NCBI RefSeq assembly: GCF_900110465.1
Contig: NZ_FODV01000001.1
Coordinates: forward strand, 434,001 to 498,000
DNA length: 64,000 bases
Source: Halogranum amylolyticum
GTDB taxonomy: Archaea > Halobacteriota > Halobacteria > Halobacteriales > Haloferacaceae
Direction of reading: 5' to 3'
Shown: positions 8,210 through 17,664 of the stretch, one piece after another
Layout: the number at the start of each line of letters is the position of its first letter
How positions within the stretch are numbered: the first letter of the stretch is position 1
The notes under the pieces: model-generated
The model's database searches: none
Seen by the model: only the letters and a program-made list of their open reading frames with translations
What the model was told of the DNA's origin: nothing
Position numbers and translations under genes: made by a program

Positions 8210-8518
8210 ACCGTGGGCGACGGGGGTCGTCGTCCGGCGTTCTCTCGATCCGTTTGCCAACTTGACTCGGTTCTCACCCGTCCGCGTGCGTTGCGCGCGT
8301 GGGAAACAAGTAAGAAAACGAGAGAGGGACCCCGTTCCGGCGATCCGGGGCCGAGAACACCGCACTGACCGAGATGTGAACCACGGTCGGACGCCTCCTC
8401 GTTCACTGCCGTTCGCGAGACTGCGACCTCCCTGATTCACAACCTAGCGTTCCGCATTTACCGCATTACGGTTCGTCGCGCCGAGACTCGGCGCTCGGAA
8501 CGTAGTAAACGAGAGAAG
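8210..8518. other. Non-coding gap with a tRNA-Gly 3'-end fragment
   Basis: No convincing gene on either strand. At 8362-8382 the sequence matches the 3' end (T-arm plus acceptor strand) of the neighbouring tRNA-Gly genes at 18 of 21 positions and in the same orientation: the GCACTGAC acceptor block is identical and TGAACC is kept. No D-arm or anticodon arm is recognisable next to it. It may be a decayed third tRNA copy or an old integration scar. Confidence 0.5.
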
Positions 8519-8589
8519 TGCACTGACTGGGATTTGAACCCAGGTTGTGACCATGGCAAGGTCACGTGATACCACTACACTATCAGTGC
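8519..8589 (-). tRNA. tRNA-Gly (GCC), copy 1
   Basis: 71 nt without encoded CCA. The 7-bp acceptor stem GCACTGA/TCAGTGC with discriminator A, a five-pair anticodon stem TGACC/GGTCA and loop TTGCCAT give anticodon GCC. The T-loop reads TTCAAAT. It is identical in sequence to the copy 18 bp away, which points to a recent duplication or ongoing gene conversion; the copies are probably co-transcribed from the promoter beyond 8678. Confidence 0.97.
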
Positions 8590-8607
8590 AGGCAGGCGGT
8601 GTTGGAG

Positions 8608-8678
8608 TGCACTGACTGGGATTTGAACCCAGGTTGTGACCATGGCAAGGTCACGTGATACCACTACACTATCAGTGC
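8608..8678 (-). tRNA. tRNA-Gly (GCC), copy 2
   Basis: Identical 71-nt copy of the gene at 8519-8589, the promoter-proximal member of the pair. Both read away from the ribosomal-protein operon. Anticodon loop TTGCCAT, acceptor GCACTGA/TCAGTGC. Confidence 0.97.
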
Positions 8679-8723
8679 ACGTCCGTACCGCGTCGTGCTA
8701 CAGTTACATCTAACTCGAGATTA

Positions 8724-8733
8724 CTTATTAAGG
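8724..8733 (-). promoter_or_regulatory. Likely TATA element of the tRNA-Gly pair
   Basis: On the minus strand CTTAATAAGT lies about 50 bp upstream of the first tRNA base, a common distance for haloarchaeal tRNA promoters. It is near-symmetrical (TTATTAAG on the plus strand), so it could also serve the ribosomal operon. For that operon a closer candidate is CCCTTTTAGGGG near 8850-8861, about 55-65 bp before the SPOUT gene start. Confidence 0.4.
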
Positions 8734-8914
8734 GTTCCGGAATCCCCTAGAACGGCCAGTTGCCGTGAGTGTTTTTCGCACGAGACACTCCCACACGAAA
8801 CCCCCACGAAAGCGTATGTGACGGCCTCGCAACTCCGAATTACATTCGCTACCCTTTTAGGGGAGGCTCCGGTACAATCGCTACAGTCTAGTGGCGAGAC
8901 GCCAAAGGACGGCC

Positions 8915-9769
8915 ATGACACAGACCGTCTGCGTGCCGTCCTCGCTCGTCCGGGAGGCCGAGGACAAACGCGAGGCAACTCGCAAGCTCGGCTACGTCGC
9001 CCGTGCGGCGACGGTGTTCCGGGCGGACAGACTCGTCGTCTTCCCCGACCGGGAAGGCGAAGAACGCTGGGGTGGTGAGTTCGTCACCACCGTGCTCGAA
9101 TACGCCGTGACGCCCCCCTACCTCCGTCAGGAGGTCTGGGACGTCCGCGACGAACTCGAGTACGTCGGTGTGCTCCCGCCCCTGCGCGTCTCCCCACAGA
9201 CCGGCTCCGGATCGAACGATTCGGGGTCGTTAACACAGGGAATCGTGACCGAGGTCGGACCTGAAGGCCGCGTCCGGGTCAATTGCGGAATGCAACACCC
9301 GATCTCCCTCATCACCCCCGACGGAATGTCGGTGGGCGAGGGAGAGCGCGTCACCGTCAGGATCTCTTCGCGAGAGCCGGTCCGTGCGCGGATCGTCGAC
9401 GCCGCCCCACCGGGCTACGTCGTCGAACGCATGGACCTCGAGGAAGCGCTCGCCCGGGATGACGCCGGCGTCCGCATCGCGACGTCGCGGCACGGAGAGG
9501 AACTCTCCGTCTCGCGGCTGTCGTCGCTCGTCGGCCGTCTCGACGACGGAACGACCGTCGTCTTCGGATCCCCCGGACGAGGGCTTCCAGACATCCTCGA
9601 CGTCGACGTCGACGTCGAGGAACTCCCCGCCAGTACCGGCGGGGCGAGCGTCGGACCCGACAGCGGGTTCGACCTCTGGCTGAATACGATTCCGCGACAG
9701 GGCAGCGAGGTGGTGCGGACGGAGGAAGCGATGTTCGCCTCACTCGCCTGCCTGACACTCACGGAGTGA
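8915..9769 (+). CDS. SPOUT-class putative RNA (uridine-N3) methyltransferase, head of the r-protein operon
   Basis: 284 residues from ATG 8915 (MTQTVCVPSSLVRE); an in-frame GTG at 8891 is less likely. It belongs to the archaeal/eukaryotic SPOUT family related to human C9orf114 (DUF171): an N-terminal alpha/beta region (VCVPSSLVREAEDKRE, FRADRLVVFPDRE), a central OB-like insertion (about 105-160, SLTQGIVTEVGPEGRVRVN), and a C-terminal knot region with VVFGSPGRGLPDIL and NTIPRQGSEVVRTEEA. SPOUT enzymes methylate RNA with AdoMet; the target here is not known but rRNA is plausible from context. It ends 4 bp before rpl3, as in many haloarchaea. Confidence 0.85.
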   Translation: MTQTVCVPSSLVREAEDKREATRKLGYVARAATVFRADRLVVFPDREGEERWGGEFVTTVLEYAVTPPYLRQEVWDVRDELEYVGVLPPLRVSPQTGSGSNDSGSLTQGIVTEVGPEGRVRVNCGMQHPISLITPDGMSVGEGERVTVRISSREPVRARIVDAAPPGYVVERMDLEEALARDDAGVRIATSRHGEELSVSRLSSLVGRLDDGTTVVFGSPGRGLPDILDVDVDVEELPASTGGASVGPDSGFDLWLNTIPRQGSEVVRTEEAMFASLACLTLTE

Positions 9770-9773
9770 AACA

Positions 9774-10790
9774 ATGCCACAACCAAGCAGACCACGAAAA
9801 GGCTCGATGGGCTTCGGCCCGCGCAAGCGCGCGGCGAGTGAAGTCCCTCGCATCCGGTCTTGGCCGGACGACGAGGGCTCGCCTGCGTTGCAGGGCTTCG
9901 CCGGTTACAAGGCCGGTATGACCCACGTCGTGATGGTGAACGACGAATCCAACTCCGCACGCGAGGGGATGGAGGAGTCGGTTCCCGTCACGGTCGTCGA
10001 GACGCCCCCGATGCGGGCGGTCGCTCTGCGAGCCTACAAAGACACGGCGTACGGAAAGAAGCCGGTAACCGAGGTATGGACCACCGAGTTCCACGAGGAA
10101 CTCGACCGGACCCTCGACCTGCCGGCGGAGAGTACCTTCGACGAGGACGCAGACGAACTGCGCGCACTCCTCGACGACGGAACGGTCGACGACGTGCGGA
10201 TGATCACCCACACCGTCCCGAGTGCGCTCAAGAACGTCCCGAAGAAGAAGCCCGACGTGATGGAGACACGCGTCGGTGGCGGCTCCCTCGAGGAACGTTC
10301 GGACTTCGCGCTCGAACTCCTCGAGGCGGGCGGCGAACACTCGATGGAGGACGTGTTCCGTCCCGGCGAGTACCTCGACGTGAGCGGTGTCACGAAGGGG
10401 AAGGGGACGCAGGGTCCCGTCAAGCGCTGGGGCGTTCAGAAGCGGAAGGGGAAGCACGCCCGTCAGGGCTGGCGGCGCCGAATCGGTAACCTCGGCCCGT
10501 GGAACCCCTCCCGCGTCCGCTCGACCGTCCCCCAGCAGGGGCAGATGGGCTACCACCAGCGGACGGAGCTCAACAAGCGTCTCATCGACGTCGGCGAAGG
10601 CTCCGACGCGAGCGTCGACGGCGGCTTCGTCAACTACGGCGAAGTCGACGGCAACTACGCGCTCATCAAGGGGTCGCTGCCGGGACCGAACAAGCGGCTC
10701 ATCCGCTTCCGACCGGCCGTCCGACCGAACGACCAACCGCGCCTCGACCCCGAGGTGCGCTACGTTTCAACCGCATCGAACCAGGGATAA
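9774..10790 (+). CDS. rpl3: Ribosomal protein uL3
   Basis: 338 residues; large-subunit protein whose long loop reaches towards the peptidyl-transferase centre. Archaeal/eukaryotic-type start PSRPRKGSMGFGPRKRA, GFAGYKAGMTHVV, and the loop segment KRWGVQKRKGKHARQGWRRR with the tip residues near WNPSRVRSTVPQQGQMGYHQRTE. It starts 4 bp after the SPOUT gene and is 3 bp from rpl4, so it belongs to one polycistronic unit. Confidence 0.98.
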   Translation: MPQPSRPRKGSMGFGPRKRAASEVPRIRSWPDDEGSPALQGFAGYKAGMTHVVMVNDESNSAREGMEESVPVTVVETPPMRAVALRAYKDTAYGKKPVTEVWTTEFHEELDRTLDLPAESTFDEDADELRALLDDGTVDDVRMITHTVPSALKNVPKKKPDVMETRVGGGSLEERSDFALELLEAGGEHSMEDVFRPGEYLDVSGVTKGKGTQGPVKRWGVQKRKGKHARQGWRRRIGNLGPWNPSRVRSTVPQQGQMGYHQRTELNKRLIDVGEGSDASVDGGFVNYGEVDGNYALIKGSLPGPNKRLIRFRPAVRPNDQPRLDPEVRYVSTASNQG

Positions 10791-10793
10791 ACT

Positions 10794-11540
10794 ATGCAGG
10801 CAACAATTCGTGACCTGAACGGCGACGACGCCGGTACGCTTGAACTGCCGGAGGTCTTCGAGACGCACTACCGTCCGGACCTCATCAAGCGCGCCGTCCT
10901 CGCCGCGCAGGCAAACCGGAAACAGGCCTACGGCGCAGACGAGTTCGCCGGGCTGCGCACCCCCGCCGAGTCGCTGGGAAGCGGCCGCGGGATGTCGCAC
11001 GACCCACGCGAGAACGGCGTCGCTCGACGCGTCCCGCACGCAGTCAGCGGGCGCAAAGCACACCCGCCGAAGGTCGAGAAGGAACTGGGCAAGAAGATCA
11101 ACGACAAAGAGCGCAAACTCGCGGTCCGCTCGGCTATCGCCGCCACGGCGAACCCCGAGCTGGTAAGCGAGCGCGGTCACCAGTTCGACGACGACCTCGA
11201 ACTGCCGCTCGTCGTCTCCGACGACTTCGAGGACCTGCTGAAGACGCAGGAAGTCGTCGAGCTGCTCGAGACGCTCGGCGTCTACGCCGACGTCGAGCGC
11301 TCCGACCAGAACAAGAAGGTCAAGGCTGGCCGCGGGAAGACGCGTGGTCGCAAGTACAAGCGACCCAAGTCGATCCTCTTCGTCACCAGCGAGGAGCCGT
11401 CGCGCGCGGCGCGCAACCTCGCCGGTGCCGACGTCGCCACGGCAGCGAACGTCAGCGCGGAGGACCTCGCGCCCGGCACGCACGCCGGTCGCCTGACGAT
11501 CTTCACCGAGAGCGCCCTCGAGGAGGTGGCCGACCGATGA
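10794..11540 (+). CDS. rpl4: Ribosomal protein uL4
   Basis: 248 residues; a large-subunit protein lining the peptide exit tunnel. Archaeal wording: LPEVFETHYRPDLIKRAVLA, the basic tunnel loop around GSGRGMSHDPRENGVARRVP, and KAGRGKTRGRKYKRPKSILF. The stop overlaps the rpl23 start by 4 nt (ATGA), implying coupled translation. Confidence 0.98.
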   Translation: MQATIRDLNGDDAGTLELPEVFETHYRPDLIKRAVLAAQANRKQAYGADEFAGLRTPAESLGSGRGMSHDPRENGVARRVPHAVSGRKAHPPKVEKELGKKINDKERKLAVRSAIAATANPELVSERGHQFDDDLELPLVVSDDFEDLLKTQEVVELLETLGVYADVERSDQNKKVKAGRGKTRGRKYKRPKSILFVTSEEPSRAARNLAGADVATAANVSAEDLAPGTHAGRLTIFTESALEEVADR

Positions 11541-11788
11541 GCGTCATCGAGCACCCCCTCGTGACCGAGAAGGCGATGAACCAGATGGACTTCGACAACA
11601 AGCTCCAGTTCATCGTCCACATCGACGCGACCAAGGGCGAGATCGTCGAGGAGATCGAATCCCGCTACGAGGTGACTATCCAGAAGGTCAACACGCAGGT
11701 CACCCCGAAGGGGAAGAAGAAAGCAATCGTCACGCTGGGCGAGGACGACGACGCACAGGAAGTCGCCTCGCGAATCGGGGTGTTCTAA
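11537..11788 (+). CDS. rpl23: Ribosomal protein uL23
   Basis: 83 residues; sits at the exit-tunnel rim where SRP and the Sec translocon dock. Typical short archaeal form: IEHPLVTEKAMNQMD, VHIDATKGEIVEEIE and VNTQVTPKGKKKAIV. Overlaps rpl4 by 4 nt and is 3 bp from rpl2. Confidence 0.97.
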   Translation: MSVIEHPLVTEKAMNQMDFDNKLQFIVHIDATKGEIVEEIESRYEVTIQKVNTQVTPKGKKKAIVTLGEDDDAQEVASRIGVF

Positions 11789-11791
11789 TCT

Positions 11792-12523
11792 ATGGGACGT
11801 CGCATTCAGGGCCAGCGTCGTGGTCGCGGTGGACCCACCTTCCGGGCTCCGTCGCACCGCTACAAGGCCGAACTGTCGCACAAGAAGTCCGAAGAATCGG
11901 ACACCGTCTCCGGTACGGTCGTCGACATCGAGCACGACCCCGCCCGGAGCGCGCCGATCGCCGCCGTCGAGTTCGACGACGGCGACCAGCGGCTCATCCT
12001 CGTCCCCGAGGGTGTCACCGTCGGCGAGACCATCCAGGTCGGTGTCACAGCAGAGATCAAACCCGGAAACACGCTCCCACTCTCGGAGATCCCGGAAGGG
12101 GTCCCGGTCTGCAACGTGGAGCGTCAGCCCGGTGACGGCGGCAAGTTCGCCCGGTCGTCGGGCGTCTCCGCTCAGCTGCTCAGCCACGACCGCAGCGTCG
12201 CGGTCGTCAAGCTGCCGAGCGGCGAGGTCAAGCGGCTCAACCCCGACTGCCGCGCGACCATCGGTGTGGTCGCCGGCGGTGGCCGCACGGAGAAGCCGTT
12301 CGTCAAGGCAGGTAACAAGCATCACAAGATGAAGGCCCGCGGGACGAAGTGGCCTCGCGTCCGTGGTGTGGCGATGAACGCCGTCGACCACCCGTTCGGT
12401 GGCGGCGGCCGCCAGCACCCCGGCAAGCCGAAGTCCGTCTCGCGAAACGCACCCCCAGGCCGCAAGGTCGGTGACATCGCATCGAAGCGCACCGGTCGCG
12501 GCGGTAAGGCAGGGAACAAATAA
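11792..12523 (+). CDS. rpl2: Ribosomal protein uL2
   Basis: 243 residues; needed for subunit joining and a functional peptidyl-transferase centre. Contains the start [19 protein letters not shown], the SH3-like middle, and the C-terminal signature with the conserved His: [19 protein letters not shown]. Its TAA stop shares one base with the rps19 ATG (TAATG). Confidence 0.98.
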   Translation: MGRRIQGQRRGRGGPTFRAPSHRYKAELSHKKSEESDTVSGTVVDIEHDPARSAPIAAVEFDDGDQRLILVPEGVTVGETIQVGVTAEIKPGNTLPLSEIPEGVPVCNVERQPGDGGKFARSSGVSAQLLSHDRSVAVVKLPSGEVKRLNPDCRATIGVVAGGGRTEKPFVKAGNKHHKMKARGTKWPRVRGVAMNAVDHPFGGGGRQHPGKPKSVSRNAPPGRKVGDIASKRTGRGGKAGNK

Positions 12524-12945
12524 TGAGCTCGGAATACCGAACCGGCCGTGAAGGTGAGTTCACCTACCGCGGTCACACGCTCGACGAGCTGCAGGAGATG
12601 GAGCTTGACGAGGTCGCAGAACTGCTCCCCGCACGTCAGCGGCGAACTATCAAACGAGGACTCGGCGTCGAGCACGAGAAGCTGCTCGAGAAGGTCCGCG
12701 ACAAGAGCGAGGAGGAGACGGCGAACGATCCGGTGCGCACGCACCTGCGTGACATGCCGATCCTCCCCTCCTTCGTCGGACTGACCTTCGCCGTCTACAC
12801 CGGTCAGGAGTTCGAACGCGTCAAGGTCCAGCCCGAGATGATCGGTCACTACCTTGGCGAGTTCCAGCTCACGCGGAGTTCGGTCACCCACGGCCAGGCC
12901 GGCATCGGCGCGACCCGGTCCTCGAAGTTCGTGCCACTCAAGTAA
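12523..12945 (+). CDS. rps19: Ribosomal protein uS19
   Basis: 140 residues; small-subunit head protein contacting helix 44 and the intersubunit bridge. Archaeal-type N-terminal extension ([32 protein letters not shown]) precedes the conserved core [22 protein letters not shown] and the C-terminal [21 protein letters not shown]. Starts on the rpl2 stop and ends 3 bp before rpl22. Confidence 0.98.
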   Translation: MSSEYRTGREGEFTYRGHTLDELQEMELDEVAELLPARQRRTIKRGLGVEHEKLLEKVRDKSEEETANDPVRTHLRDMPILPSFVGLTFAVYTGQEFERVKVQPEMIGHYLGEFQLTRSSVTHGQAGIGATRSSKFVPLK

Positions 12946-12948
12946 GCC

Positions 12949-13407
12949 ATGGGTATCAACTACAGTGTCGAGGCCGACCCGGAGACCACGGCCAAAGGTA
13001 TGCTCCGAGATCGGCCCATCAGTATCAAGCACAGCAAGGCCATCGCCCGCGAGATCAAGGGAATGACCGTCGCCGAGGCCGAGGAGTACCTCGACGCGGT
13101 CATCAACGAGGAGCGCTCCGTCCCGTTCAAGCAGCACAACTCCGGCGTCGGCCACCGTTCCGACATCGACGGATGGGACGCGGGTCGCTACCCGAACAAG
13201 GCCAGCAAGGACTTCCTCAAACTGCTCGAGAACGTCAAGAACAACGCCACCGAGCAGGGCTTCGACGGCGAGGCTATGGAGATCATGCACGTCGCAGCAC
13301 ACAAGACCGGCGAGCGGATGGGTCGCAAGCCCCGCGCGATGGGGCGTGCAGACCCGTGGAACACGCCGATCTGTGACGTCGAACTCATCATCGAGGAGGC
13401 CGAATAA
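12949..13407 (+). CDS. rpl22: Ribosomal protein uL22
   Basis: 152 residues; binds all 23S rRNA domains, its hairpin lining the exit tunnel. Markers: KGMLRDRPISIKHSKAIARE, VPFKQHNSGVGHRS and KPRAMGRADPWNTPICDVEL. Directly abuts rps3 with no spacer. Confidence 0.98.
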   Translation: MGINYSVEADPETTAKGMLRDRPISIKHSKAIAREIKGMTVAEAEEYLDAVINEERSVPFKQHNSGVGHRSDIDGWDAGRYPNKASKDFLKLLENVKNNATEQGFDGEAMEIMHVAAHKTGERMGRKPRAMGRADPWNTPICDVELIIEEAE

Positions 13408-14352
13408 ATGGCAGACGAACACCAATTCATCGAAGACGGACTCCAGAAGTCCCAGATCGACGAGTTCTTCGCGGACGAACTCGGGCGAGCGGGCTACGGC
13501 GGCATGGACGTCGCCAAGACCCCGATGGGGACACAGATCGTCCTGAAGGCCGAGAAGCCCGGTATGGTCATCGGCAAGGGCGGGAAGAACATCCGCAAGA
13601 TCACGCGCGAACTGCAGGAGCGGTTCGACCTCGACGACCCGCAGATCGACGTACAAGAGGTCGACGAGCCGGACCTCAACGCGCGCATCGTCGCGGACCG
13701 ACTGGCCAACGCGCTCGAGCGTGGCTGGTACTTCCGCAAAGCGGGTCACACGACCATCGACCGCATCATGGACGCGGGCGCACTCGGCGCCGAGATCGTC
13801 CTCGCGGGGAAGGTCACCGGTGCCCGTTCGCGTATCGAGAAGTTCAACCGTGGCTACATCAAACACAACGGTGAACCCGCCCAGGAGGTCGTCGACGAAG
13901 GCCAGGGCGTCGCCGTGATGAAGCTCGGTACCATCGGCGTCACGGTGAAGATCATCCCGCCGGGCGCGAGACTGCCCGACGACTTCGCCGTCGCGGAGGA
14001 CGCAGAGATCGAGGCCGTCGAACAGGTCGCCGAGACCGAGGGCGTCGAGGGGCTCCTCGACGAACCCGAAGACGAGAAGGTTCCGGACGTCGGCGACGAC
14101 GCCGACGAGGTGCCCGGCGAGGACGCCGTCGAGGAACCCGAGGAGGCCATCGACGAGGAGGTCGTCGAAGAGGTCGTCGAGGAGACCGGCGAGGAGCCGG
14201 TCGCCACGGGCGACGTCGACGAGGAAGACGACCAGGACCTCGACGTCGAAGAAGAGCTCGACGAACTCGACGAGGAGGTCGAACAGGAAGCAGCCGACCT
14301 CGTCGCCGAGATGGAAGCCGACGAAGACGAAGGCGAGGAGGAGGATAACTGA
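13408..14352 (+). CDS. rps3: Ribosomal protein uS3 with long acidic tail
   Basis: 314 residues; mRNA-entry protein of the small subunit. N-terminal type-II KH domain with the GXXG loop in [14 protein letters not shown], then the family core through [14 protein letters not shown]. From about residue 198 on, some 115 residues are almost only Asp, Glu, Val and small residues, a haloarchaeal solvent-exposed tail (uS3 elsewhere ends at about 210-230). Its TGA overlaps the rpl29 ATG by one base. Confidence 0.97.
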   Translation: MADEHQFIEDGLQKSQIDEFFADELGRAGYGGMDVAKTPMGTQIVLKAEKPGMVIGKGGKNIRKITRELQERFDLDDPQIDVQEVDEPDLNARIVADRLANALERGWYFRKAGHTTIDRIMDAGALGAEIVLAGKVTGARSRIEKFNRGYIKHNGEPAQEVVDEGQGVAVMKLGTIGVTVKIIPPGARLPDDFAVAEDAEIEAVEQVAETEGVEGLLDEPEDEKVPDVGDDADEVPGEDAVEEPEEAIDEEVVEEVVEETGEEPVATGDVDEEDDQDLDVEEELDELDEEVEQEAADLVAEMEADEDEGEEEDN

Positions 14353-14558
14353 TGGCGATCCTCTACAACGACGAGATCCGCGACATGACGGCCGCAGAGC
14401 GTGAGGCCGAGCTCGAAGAGCTCGAGACCGAACTGCTCAACACCAAGGCCGTCCAGGCCGCGGGTGGTGCGCCGGAGAACCCCGGTCGCGTCAAGGAGCT
14501 CAAGAAGACGATCGCTCGGATCAAGACGATCCAGCACGAAGAAGCCGACCACGAGTAA
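14352..14558 (+). CDS. rpl29: Ribosomal protein uL29
   Basis: 68 residues, two-helix protein at the exit-tunnel mouth. [19 protein letters not shown] starts helix 1; the second helix ends [16 protein letters not shown]. Overlaps the rps3 stop by one base and lies 3 bp before the Rpp29 gene. Confidence 0.95.
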   Translation: MAILYNDEIRDMTAAEREAELEELETELLNTKAVQAAGGAPENPGRVKELKKTIARIKTIQHEEADHE

Positions 14559-14561
14559 TCC

Positions 14562-15092
14562 ATGGCACTGACACCCGAGACTCTCACACGACACGAACTC
14601 AACGGCCTCTCGGTGCGGGTCGTCGACGCCGCGAACCCCGACCTCGTCGGGATCGCCGGCCGTGTCGTCGTCGAGACCATGCAGACGCTGCATATCGACG
14701 ACGGGACTCGGGTGCGTCAGGTGCCGAAGCGAGGGGTGACCCTCGAATTCGCGCTCACCGCGGGTGAGCCGGAGTTCGGCGACGGAGTGTATCCGTCGCC
14801 GGATCAGTGCACAGATGAAGCCGCTGGGACTCGTCGATCGCTCGACGAGCCGTCGATCGCTCGACGCCGCCGCAAGGCCCCAGGGTCCACGTTCAAACGG
14901 GAGTCGGAAACTGCCGGGGGGTTCCCCGGTCAGTCTGGTTCGACCCGGACGGGCTCGCCGGACGGAGACGGACGACGTTCGTCTCCGCCCGGTGACTGCG
15001 AGGACGTGGTCTACGTTACGGTGGATGGCGCACGACTGCTCTCACGACCCGCCCACCGCACCGAGAACGCAGGTGATTCGAAATGGCGTTAG
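14562..15092 (+). CDS. rnp1: RNase P protein component 1 (Rpp29/Pop4)
   Basis: 176 residues; subunit of the tRNA 5'-processing ribonucleoprotein, pairing with Rpp21. The Sm-like barrel is split: [21 protein letters not shown] and [18 protein letters not shown] at the N-terminus, and [21 protein letters not shown] at the end. Between them lie about 60 residues rich in Arg, Ser, Gly and Pro (about 82-145), probably disordered, an enlarged form of a known haloarchaeal insertion. The 3' end overlaps rps17 by 10 bp in another frame. Placement inside the r-protein operon couples RNase P supply to ribosome synthesis. Confidence 0.9.
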   Translation: MALTPETLTRHELNGLSVRVVDAANPDLVGIAGRVVVETMQTLHIDDGTRVRQVPKRGVTLEFALTAGEPEFGDGVYPSPDQCTDEAAGTRRSLDEPSIARRRRKAPGSTFKRESETAGGFPGQSGSTRTGSPDGDGRRSSPPGDCEDVVYVTVDGARLLSRPAHRTENAGDSKWR

Positions 15093-15484
15093 GATTGAAC
15101 GTACCAGAACCGGAGGAGGCATGCTCCGACTCGAACTGTCCGTTCCACGGATCGCTTTCCGTGCGCGGTCAGACGCTCGAGGGGACTGTCGCCTCCACAG
15201 ACATGGACAAAACCGTCGTTATCGAACGCGAATACGACGTTCGCGTTCCCAAGTACGACCGCTACATGAAGCGGCGTAGTCGCGTTCCGGCCCACGCACC
15301 CCCGTGCATGGAGCTTCAGGAAGGCGACACGGTTCGTATCGCAGAGACCCGACCACTGTCGAAGACGAAGTCGCACGTGGTCGTCGAGAAACTAGCTGCC
15401 ACGGACGGCGTCCCGAGTGACACCGCCCACGCCGACGAGTCCAAAGAGGACACGTCGAGCGACGTCGCGGAGGGTGATGCCTGA
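15083..15484 (+). CDS. rps17: Ribosomal protein uS17
   Basis: 133 residues; OB-fold 16S-binding protein. Haloarchaeal features: the N-terminal [17 protein letters not shown] segment with two Cys, then core [34 protein letters not shown] and [16 protein letters not shown]. The last 25 residues are Asp/Ser-rich and beyond the usual end. Starts inside rnp1 and overlaps rpl14 by one base. Confidence 0.97.
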   Translation: MALGLNVPEPEEACSDSNCPFHGSLSVRGQTLEGTVASTDMDKTVVIEREYDVRVPKYDRYMKRRSRVPAHAPPCMELQEGDTVRIAETRPLSKTKSHVVVEKLAATDGVPSDTAHADESKEDTSSDVAEGDA

Positions 15485-15882
15485 TGGAGGCACTGAAGGC
15501 CGACGTCACGCAGGGCCTGGAGAAAGGCTCCCTCATCACGTGTGCAGACAACACCGGAGCCCGCCAGCTGAAGGTTATCAGCGTCTCGGGCTACTCCGGA
15601 ACGAAGAATCGACACCCCAAAGCGGGAATCGCCGACAAGGTGACCGTCTCGGTCACCAAGGGGACGCCGGAGATGCGGCGTCAGGTGCTGGAGGCCGTCG
15701 TGATCCGACAGCGCAAACCCATCCGGCGACCCGACGGAACGCGCCTGAAGTTCGAGGACAACGCTGCCGTCATCATCGACGAGATGGAGGAGCCTCGCGG
15801 GACCGAGATCAAGGGTCCCGTCGCGCGTGAAGTCGCCGAACGCTTCGGGAGCATCGCCAGCACGGCAACGATGATCGTATAG
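15484..15882 (+). CDS. rpl14: Ribosomal protein uL14
   Basis: 132 residues; forms intersubunit bridges and faces the GTPase-factor site. Signature stretches [34 protein letters not shown] and [24 protein letters not shown] overlap with rps17; one base separates it from rpl24. Confidence 0.98.
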   Translation: MEALKADVTQGLEKGSLITCADNTGARQLKVISVSGYSGTKNRHPKAGIADKVTVSVTKGTPEMRRQVLEAVVIRQRKPIRRPDGTRLKFEDNAAVIIDEMEEPRGTEIKGPVAREVAERFGSIASTATMIV

Positions 15883-15883
15883 C

Positions 15884-16240
15884 ATGAGCCGACAACCACA
15901 CAAACAGCGAACCCAGAAGCGAGACGCCCCGCTCCACGAGCGGCAGAAGCAGGTTCGCGCGACGCTGTCCGGCGACCTCCGCGAGGAGTACGGCCGGCGC
16001 AACGTCCGGGTCAACGCCGGCGACACCGTCGAGGTGCTCCGCGGCGACTACGCCGGGACGGAAGCTGAAGTCCTCAAGGTCGACCTCGCGAACGAGGTCA
16101 TCCACGTCGAGGACGTCACCGTCGCGAAGGCCGACGGCGAGGAGACGCCGCGGCCGCTCGACGCCTCGAACGTTCGAGTCGTCGAACTCGACCTAGAAGA
16201 CGACCGCCGGGAGGCGCGTCTCGAGGAGGGTAACGAATGA
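15884..16240 (+). CDS. rpl24: Ribosomal protein uL24
   Basis: 118 residues; assembly-initiator protein of the large subunit near the exit tunnel. Contains the KOW motif [20 protein letters not shown] after a basic N-terminus ([19 protein letters not shown]). The stop overlaps the rps4e start by 4 nt. Confidence 0.97.
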   Translation: MSRQPHKQRTQKRDAPLHERQKQVRATLSGDLREEYGRRNVRVNAGDTVEVLRGDYAGTEAEVLKVDLANEVIHVEDVTVAKADGEETPRPLDASNVRVVELDLEDDRREARLEEGNE

Positions 16241-16968
16241 GTAACCACCAGAAGCGACTCTCGGTTCCGAACTCTTGGCCGATCGAGCGAAAGGAATCGA
16301 CGTTCACGATCAAAGCCGGTGCCGGACCGCACGGTGAGGCGGGCGTCCCGCTCGTCATCATCCTGCGCGACGTGCTCGGCTACGTCGACTCCGTGAAAGA
16401 AGCGCGCTACGCGCTGAACGAGGGGACGGTGCTGGTCAACGGGGAGACGTCCGTCGACCACCGCCGCCCAATCGGGATGTTCGACATCCTGGCGTTCACG
16501 AAGCGTGAGGAGTACTACCGCGTCTTCCCCGACGAGGGTGGCCGCCTCGCGCTCACCCCCGTCGACGCCGACTCGGCCTCGAGCCGACTCGGCAAGATCG
16601 CCGGCAAGCGGCAGGTCTCCGGCGGCGCCTTCCAGCTGCAGCTCCACGACGGGACGAACGTCCGCGTCGAGGACGGCAGCGAGTACGGCAGCAACGACTC
16701 GATCGTCGTCGACAACGAGTCCAAGGAGATCGTCGCACACTTCGCCTACGAGGAAGGTGCGCTCGTCACCGCCGTCGCCGGCAGCCACGCCGGCGAGATC
16801 GGCACGCTCGCCGAGATCACCGTCACGCCCGGCAGCGGTCCGAACACCGTCCGCGTCGAGACCGACGACGGCGAGTTCGAGACGGTCGAAGACTACGTCG
16901 TCGTCATCGACGAGAACTTCACCGGCGACGACGACGAGGCCGTCACCACGACGGGTGATGACGAATGA
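16237..16968 (+). CDS. rps4e: Ribosomal protein eS4
   Basis: 243 residues, a protein shared by archaea and eukaryotes. Order: N-terminal [19 protein letters not shown]4 RNA-binding domain (about 40-105, [20 protein letters not shown]), central domain with [12 protein letters not shown], and a KOW motif [15 protein letters not shown]. Acidic end. Overlaps rpl24 and rpl5 by 4 nt each. Confidence 0.97.
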   Translation: MSNHQKRLSVPNSWPIERKESTFTIKAGAGPHGEAGVPLVIILRDVLGYVDSVKEARYALNEGTVLVNGETSVDHRRPIGMFDILAFTKREEYYRVFPDEGGRLALTPVDADSASSRLGKIAGKRQVSGGAFQLQLHDGTNVRVEDGSEYGSNDSIVVDNESKEIVAHFAYEEGALVTAVAGSHAGEIGTLAEITVTPGSGPNTVRVETDDGEFETVEDYVVVIDENFTGDDDEAVTTTGDDE

Positions 16969-17489
16969 GCGAGAGCGAAAGCGAGTTCCACGAGATGCGC
17001 CAGCCGCGCGTCGAGAAGGTCGTCGTCCACATGGGCGTCGGCGAGGGTGGTCGCACGCTCGCGCAGGCCGAGGAGATCCTCGAAGCGATCACCGGCCAAC
17101 AGAGCGTCCGGACGCAGTCCGGTCGCGCGGGACAGGACTTCGGTGTCCGACAGGGGACGCCCGTCGGCGCGAAGGTCACCCTTCGCGGCGAGACGGCCCA
17201 CGAGTTCCTCGAGACGGCGCTGCCGCTCACCGATCTGCAGACGTCGCAGTTCGACGACAACGGCAACTTCAGTTTCGGTCTCGAGGAGCACACCGACTTC
17301 CCGAGCCAGGAGTACGACCCGCAGATCGGTATCTACGGGCTGGACATCACAGTGAACATGGTCCGCCCCGGCTACCGCATCACGAAGCGTGACAAGGTGG
17401 CGCGCTCGGTTCCGTCGAGCCACCGCCTGACACCCGAGGACGCCGCAGCGTTCCTCGAACAGACGTTCGACGTGGAGGTCTCAGAATGA
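16965..17489 (+). CDS. rpl5: Ribosomal protein uL5
   Basis: 174 residues; 5S rRNA-binding protein of the central protuberance. Motifs: [37 protein letters not shown] and [17 protein letters not shown]. Its stop overlaps the rps14 start by 4 nt. Confidence 0.98.
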   Translation: MSESESEFHEMRQPRVEKVVVHMGVGEGGRTLAQAEEILEAITGQQSVRTQSGRAGQDFGVRQGTPVGAKVTLRGETAHEFLETALPLTDLQTSQFDDNGNFSFGLEEHTDFPSQEYDPQIGIYGLDITVNMVRPGYRITKRDKVARSVPSSHRLTPEDAAAFLEQTFDVEVSE

Positions 17490-17662
17490 GCGAAAGCGAA
17501 AGTGAAGCCACGGGCGAGCACGCGACGCGTCGCACGGGCCAGCAGAACGAATGTCGTCGATGTGGCCGTAAGCAGGGCCTCGTCGGCAAGTACGACATCA
17601 ATCTGTGTCGGCAGTGCTTCCGCGAGGTCGCCCGCAGCATGGGCTTCAAGAAGTATCGATAA
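17486..17662 (+). CDS. rps14: Ribosomal protein uS14, zinc-binding form
   Basis: 58 residues. The two CxxC pairs [10 protein letters not shown] and LCRQCFREV form the zinc site of the C+ type uS14, and the end is the family's [13 protein letters not shown]. The first ten residues (SESESEATG) mirror the start of rpl5, also SESESE, a shared acidic leader. Two bases separate it from rps8. Confidence 0.97.
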   Translation: MSESESEATGEHATRRTGQQNECRRCGRKQGLVGKYDINLCRQCFREVARSMGFKKYR

Positions 17663-17664
17663 CA

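Noticed and set aside
12322..13866. A 514-codon minus-strand frame across rpl2 to rps3
   Set aside because: Runs opposite several ribosomal genes; cannot be real.
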